DNA of 64,000 nt from Streptomyces echinatus (GTDB lineage: Bacteria; Actinomycetota; Actinomycetes; Streptomycetales; Streptomycetaceae): contig NZ_JACHJK010000014.1 in assembly GCF_014203595.1 (NCBI RefSeq), forward strand, positions 62,001 through 126,000, read 5' to 3'. A model generated the notes under the pieces. The model was given only the letters and a program-made list of their open reading frames with translations. It ran no database searches and was not told the origin of the DNA. Below are positions 60,331 to 64,000 of this stretch, one piece after another. The position numbers were made by a program, and so were the translations under genes. Positions within the stretch are counted from its first letter, which is position 1. Each line of letters begins with the position of its first letter.

Positions 60331-61950
60331 TCAGGGGGTGCGGCTGGGGATGACGCAGTTCTTCGGCTGCTCCCGGCCCGTGGGCCAGCCGAGGCCGACG
60401 AACTTCAGCTTGCCCCGGCCCTGCCGGCCCGGGTCCAGCTCGACCACCGCGACCGGTTTGTCGTACGGGTTGCCGCCGCTCGTCAGGCAGATCAGGCCGC
60501 TCGCGCCCCGCACCCGGTGCCGGGACTGCAGCTGTGACCACTCCCTGCCGACGTCCTCCAGGCCGGGCGCCTTCGCGGCGTCGCCGCTCTGCACCTGGTG
60601 CAGTGCCGTGCCGATGGTGACCATGCCGTCGTACACGAGCATGGTCCGGGAGTCCTCCAGGTTCGGCGTGGAGCCGAGATCCGTCCCCTTGCGGTGGGTG
60701 GTCCCGATCAGCTCTCTCAGGTCGTCCAGGGCCGCCGCGGGCTCGGTCAGGTACTGGGGGAGCTCGTCCTCGGCGGGCTCGCGGCCGTGCCGCGCCGCCC
60801 ACTTCCGCTTCCAGGCGGTCAGTTCGGTGCTCCAGGCGTCCGGGTGCGCGGGGGCGGCGTACTGCACCGTCACCTTCGCCCTGCCGTCCGCGCCGCGCAG
60901 CTGCGCCCAGTCCTCGGCCGTCATGTTCTGCCGCAGCGAGGCCGCGTCGGAGCCGCTGATGAGGGTGTAGTGCCGGTTCTCGCAGCCCACCTGCGCCAGC
61001 TTGAGCGCGAAGAGCCGCAGGTGGAGGGTGCGTCCCGCGAAGTAGACGGTGTCGGCCTCGGTGTCGCAGATGTTGTTGGCTATCTGGGTGAACTGGTTGC
61101 CGGCCGATCCCGCCTCGTCGATCGACGGGGACGCGAAGGACATCGCGGCGGGGCCGGGCGGCCCCTTCTCGTCGATCCCGCTGAACGCCTTGGCCAGCGA
61201 CTCGTCGTAACTGTCCGGACGCGTGTCGTAGACCAGCACCGTCCTGCGGTCCTCCCGGCCTCGTTCACCGTTGAAGTCGGCCAGCGCCCGGGCCACGTCG
61301 TGGTTGGTGGGGATGATGCGGGCCAGGCCGGGGAAGCGGGACTTCGCCATCCCGTCCGCCCCGTCCTCGTTCGCGATCTGGTCCCCGGTGATCCGGGAGG
61401 CGAGCACGGGTATCCGGTGCTCCGTCAGCCGTCCGACGGCCTCCTCCGTGGCATCGAGGCTGAGGTTGAAGCCCGTGACGGCGCGCAGCCGGTCCTCGGG
61501 CGAGTCGGCCATGCGCAGCAGGGTGTCCACGACCCGTGACTGGTGCGCGTAGTCCCGCCCGGGGTTGGCCAGCACCAGGCGGATCTTCGGCGGCTCCCCC
61601 TCGCCCTCGTTGGCCCGCAGCTGTCCCAGGTACGCCCCCTGCAGGTCGCTGCGTATCTGCCGCCGCAGTGCCGCCTTGTCCGACTGGAACGGCAGCATCA
61701 TCGCCACCGTCACATGGGGCTGGCCCTGGATCCTGTCGTTCTCCTGTGCGATGGCCCGGGTCACGGCGCTGATCTCCGGTGTGCCGAAGTCGTAGCCCGA
61801 CCCGTTGACGCCGACGCACTCGCCGCCGATCCGCTCGATGCCCTCGGCGCAGGTGTCGGGCCGCTGCAGGAAGGACCAGCCGGACAGGCCCCCCGCCACG
61901 AGCGCCACGGCGATCAGCAGCGAGTAGAGGATCTTCTTCCACCTGGGCAT
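60331..61950 (-). CDS. Membrane-anchored periplasmic-binding-like protein
   Basis: A 539-residue protein. N-terminal anchor (KKILYSLLIAVALVAGGLSG), then an extracytoplasmic two-lobe fold of the branched-chain amino-acid binding (type 1 periplasmic) kind: VTVAMMLPFQSDKAALRRQI, PKIRLVLANPGRDYAHQSRV, GFNLSLDATEEAVGRLTEHR, IPVLASRITGDQIANED. No Cys lipobox; the helix is a non-cleaved anchor. It could act as a receptor. ATG 61950 lies 9 bases after AAGGAG; an ATG at 61959 would overlap the upstream stop. Coupled to the NTPase gene, not to ABC permease genes in the window. Confidence 0.8.
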   Translation of the reverse strand: MPRWKKILYSLLIAVALVAGGLSGWSFLQRPDTCAEGIERIGGECVGVNGSGYDFGTPEISAVTRAIAQENDRIQGQPHVTVAMMLPFQSDKAALRRQIRSDLQGAYLGQLRANEGEGEPPKIRLVLANPGRDYAHQSRVVDTLLRMADSPEDRLRAVTGFNLSLDATEEAVGRLTEHRIPVLASRITGDQIANEDGADGMAKSRFPGLARIIPTNHDVARALADFNGERGREDRRTVLVYDTRPDSYDESLAKAFSGIDEKGPPGPAAMSFASPSIDEAGSAGNQFTQIANNICDTEADTVYFAGRTLHLRLFALKLAQVGCENRHYTLISGSDAASLRQNMTAEDWAQLRGADGRAKVTVQYAAPAHPDAWSTELTAWKRKWAARHGREPAEDELPQYLTEPAAALDDLRELIGTTHRKGTDLGSTPNLEDSRTMLVYDGMVTIGTALHQVQSGDAAKAPGLEDVGREWSQLQSRHRVRGASGLICLTSGGNPYDKPVAVVELDPGRQGRGKLKFVGLGWPTGREQPKNCVIPSRTP

Positions 61951-61955
61951 CCCCG

Positions 61956-64000
61956 TCATCTCCTTCTCGCGAGCTGATCGGTGCAGGCGCAGCGCAGCAA
62001 CGGCTGGCCGTTCTCGGCCAGGCCGCTCCAGTCGGTGGCCGTCCTGCCGAGCCGGCCGGCGCCCTCGAACTCCATGATCGAGAGCAGGTCCAGCAGCTTG
62101 GCGAGCGTGCGGGCGGTCTCCCTTCCGGTCGGCCTGGTGCGCTCCTCGCACAGCCACACCGCGTGCAGCAGCTGGTCGACGGTGCGGCGCAGCGCCGGGC
62201 CGTCCGCCGCCACCAGCCCCTGGGCCCGCTCCCGACGGGCGTCGACCCCGCCCGGGTACGGCGCCTGGGCGATCTCCAGCAGCTCCGCGCACCATTCCTG
62301 TGGCCGGCCGGGCAGTGTGACGGCCAGGTGTCGGACCACGTCGTCCACACCGCCGGACACCAGGTGGTGGTTCATCCGGTGCGTCACGACCGAACGGAAC
62401 GCCCCGCCGCCCGGATCCCCGTCGTCCGCCGCGCGTCCGGCGTAGTGGTCCCGCAGCAGGTGGTGGTCGGCGTACCAGGCGGCGCCGTCGGGGAGCAGCC
62501 CGTACAGCCGGTGCACCAGCAGCTGGCGCAGTCCGAAGTCCCCGATGAAGTGCCGTTCGCAGCCGGGCCACCCGGTGTCGGTGAGCAGCTGGGACACATG
62601 ATGTGCCGTCAGGCGGTGGACGCGGCCGGACTGATGGTGGCGGAGCAGCACGTCGGCGCACTCCTTGTCGTGCGCGACGGACAGATGGGTGAGCAGATCG
62701 AGCCAGTGCTCGTGGTGCTCGGCCGGCAGCCGCACGGGCAGCTGTTCCAGGATCAGTTCCCGCAGCAGTACGTCGGCCACCGGCCGCTCGGGGGCGTCGT
62801 CCCCCGCGAGCCGCAGCGGGGCGTCCAGGATGTCCCGGTCGTTGGCGTCCGCGGGCATCCGGAAGGTGGCGGCAGCGGCGGCCAGCCGGATCACCGTGTG
62901 CGGCCGTCCGCCGCTCAGCCGTGCCACGGCGGCGTCGACGCGGCGGCGGTTGTTGCCGCCCTCCGGCTCCGCGCGCCGCTGTCTGCGCTCGGTCTCCGTG
63001 CGGAGCTGGTCGCCGGTGAGAAGGGGCATGCGCAGCAGGAGCACCCCGTCGGCCAGGGGCGCCCGGTCCGCTCCCGGCTCCGCGCGCCGGGACCATACGG
63101 GCGGCACACCGTCGGCGGGCCGGAACTCCGCCGGGGACGGCACCTCCCGGGGCGGCAGTCCCCCGTACAGGAAGGCTCCGCCGTCCGCCCGGCGCGCGGT
63201 GGCGACGACCACCACGCGGTCGCGCTGTCCGGCCCGCCGGTCGGTGAGCACGGCGCGTAACAGCTGCTCCCCGAGCGGGGTCTCGGCGCGGTCCAGCAGC
63301 ATCGCCGGGCGGCCGACCCGGCGCAGCCAGCCCACCGCCCCCGAGTGCGCGGCCTCGAGGTCCTCGCGCAGCGCCCGGAAGAGGAAGCTCTCCGCCAGCT
63401 CCCGTTCCTCGCCGCCGGCCCGGAAGTCGGCGGCGAGGTCGCGCAGTCCGTGCTCGGGCTGGCCGCCCGCGCCGGGGTACGCGCCGTAGATCCGCGCCAG
63501 TTCCGTACGGCCACGGGGCGCCAGGCTCGCGAAGAGGGCGTCCAGCAGCGCGGTGCTCACCGAGGCCGAATAGGGGTCGAGAGTCTGCCCGGACAGCGTC
63601 GTCACCAGGTTCCGCATGGCTCCGCGGAGCGCGCCCCGCCAGAAGTCACCGGCCGCGAAGCCCCGGAGCCGTTGCCTCTGGGGTAACTCCTCATACCGTT
63701 CGACCTCCGCCGCGACCGCGTCGGGGGTGCCCTCCGCGACGCCGGTCGCGATCATCGCGAGGCCCGCGAAGAGCCGTGGGAAGGTGAACGAGCCGCCCGT
63801 TCCCTGCCAGGTGCACAGCCGCCGGGCGGCCTCGGCCAGGAGCTCCGTCGCGGCCGAGCGGGCGCCCTGCTCCGGCTCCGCCCGGTCGGCGTACAGGGGC
63901 GAACCGCAGTCCAGGTAGATCACCGGCACCTTGGTGGCGAAATGGTCCCTCACCGCACGCAGCAGCCGCCCCTTGCCCATGCCCGGCCCGCCGGTGAGCA
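61956..64000 (-). CDS. P-loop NTPase (STAND-like), partial at right edge
   Basis: At least 681 residues, N-terminus outside the window. The visible start LTGGPGMGKGRLLRAVRDHF is a Walker A P-loop, followed by VPVIYLDCGSPLYADR. The middle holds a Walker B-like line (VGRPAMLLDRAETP) and RDRVVVVATARRADGG, a sensor-like segment. The C-terminal half is helical with His-rich stretches (RHHQSGRVHRLTAHHVSQLL, THRMNHHLVSGGVDDVVRHL). The fold suggests a signalling NTPase of the AAA/STAND type. It overlaps or abuts the binding-protein gene and is probably cotranscribed with it. Confidence 0.7.
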   Translation of the reverse strand, partial: LTGGPGMGKGRLLRAVRDHFATKVPVIYLDCGSPLYADRAEPEQGARSAATELLAEAARRLCTWQGTGGSFTFPRLFAGLAMIATGVAEGTPDAVAAEVERYEELPQRQRLRGFAAGDFWRGALRGAMRNLVTTLSGQTLDPYSASVSTALLDALFASLAPRGRTELARIYGAYPGAGGQPEHGLRDLAADFRAGGEERELAESFLFRALREDLEAAHSGAVGWLRRVGRPAMLLDRAETPLGEQLLRAVLTDRRAGQRDRVVVVATARRADGGAFLYGGLPPREVPSPAEFRPADGVPPVWSRRAEPGADRAPLADGVLLLRMPLLTGDQLRTETERRQRRAEPEGGNNRRRVDAAVARLSGGRPHTVIRLAAAAATFRMPADANDRDILDAPLRLAGDDAPERPVADVLLRELILEQLPVRLPAEHHEHWLDLLTHLSVAHDKECADVLLRHHQSGRVHRLTAHHVSQLLTDTGWPGCERHFIGDFGLRQLLVHRLYGLLPDGAAWYADHHLLRDHYAGRAADDGDPGGGAFRSVVTHRMNHHLVSGGVDDVVRHLAVTLPGRPQEWCAELLEIAQAPYPGGVDARRERAQGLVAADGPALRRTVDQLLHAVWLCEERTRPTGRETARTLAKLLDLLSIMEFEGAGRLGRTATDWSGLAENGQPLLRCACTDQLARRR

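Noticed and set aside
1..64000. tRNA, rRNA, insertion sequences, integrases and attachment sites
   Set aside because: No cloverleaf, transposase motif or tRNA-end duplication was recognised on reading; a dedicated search could still find a small RNA.

Overview
The window is high-GC actinobacterial DNA, almost certainly a Streptomyces chromosome. Evidence: GC-saturated third codon positions, GTG and TTG starts, four-base stop/start overlaps, long antisense open frames, a Streptomyces-type chloramphenicol phosphotransferase, an ANTAR regulator, and a group 1h [NiFe]-hydrogenase locus. No rRNA, tRNA, CRISPR array, insertion sequence or phage integrase was seen.

Layout. (1) 1-1998, minus: the N-terminal part of a modular type I polyketide synthase (docking helix, KS, start of AT), running off the left edge. 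(2) 2.6-5.4 kb: a PanE-like reductase, a GAF-ANTAR antiterminator and an unknown protein, with a strongly C-rich non-coding stretch between the first two. (3) 5.9-19.25 kb, plus: a compact nine-gene biosynthetic operon behind a good promoter. It encodes FAAL-carrier fusion, AurF-like diiron oxygenase, free carrier protein, amino acid:[carrier protein] ligase, NRPS (C-C-A-PCP-TE, adenylation code reads serine), EamA exporter, Sfp-type PPTase, O-methyltransferase and M20 amidohydrolase. This is the most interesting region. I read it as an unusual assembly line in which a fatty acid, a tRNA-synthetase-like-loaded amino acid and serine are joined, with an N-oxygenation step. The first gene carries a TTA codon, so bldA control is likely. 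(4) 19.3-44.2 kb: accessory and housekeeping genes (GH88 hydrolase, Nudix, ArsR with divergent quinone oxidoreductase, CPBP protease, a two-component system, SDR, YihY, a metal-related permease pair, and others). Several are visibly decaying: a truncated ECF41 sigma gene with a remnant of its partner epimerase, a LysR tail, a frameshifted maleylpyruvate-isomerase-like gene, a frameshifted response regulator and a gutted PP2C phosphatase. (5) 44.5-59.5 kb: a complete uptake hydrogenase locus. Structural genes hhyS and hhyL, accessory genes and hypA lie on plus; hypE, hypD, hypC, hypF, hypB, a maturation protease, hypX and a small iron-permease-like gene run on minus and converge on a shared terminator. 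HypX is expected to supply the active-site CO in air, which fits a hydrogenase that scavenges trace H2 during stationary phase or sporulation. (6) 59.7-64 kb, minus: an unknown protein, a membrane-anchored periplasmic-binding-like protein and a P-loop NTPase that runs off the right edge.

Function assignments come from reading translated motifs by eye; no database search was run. Residue numbers are hand-counted.
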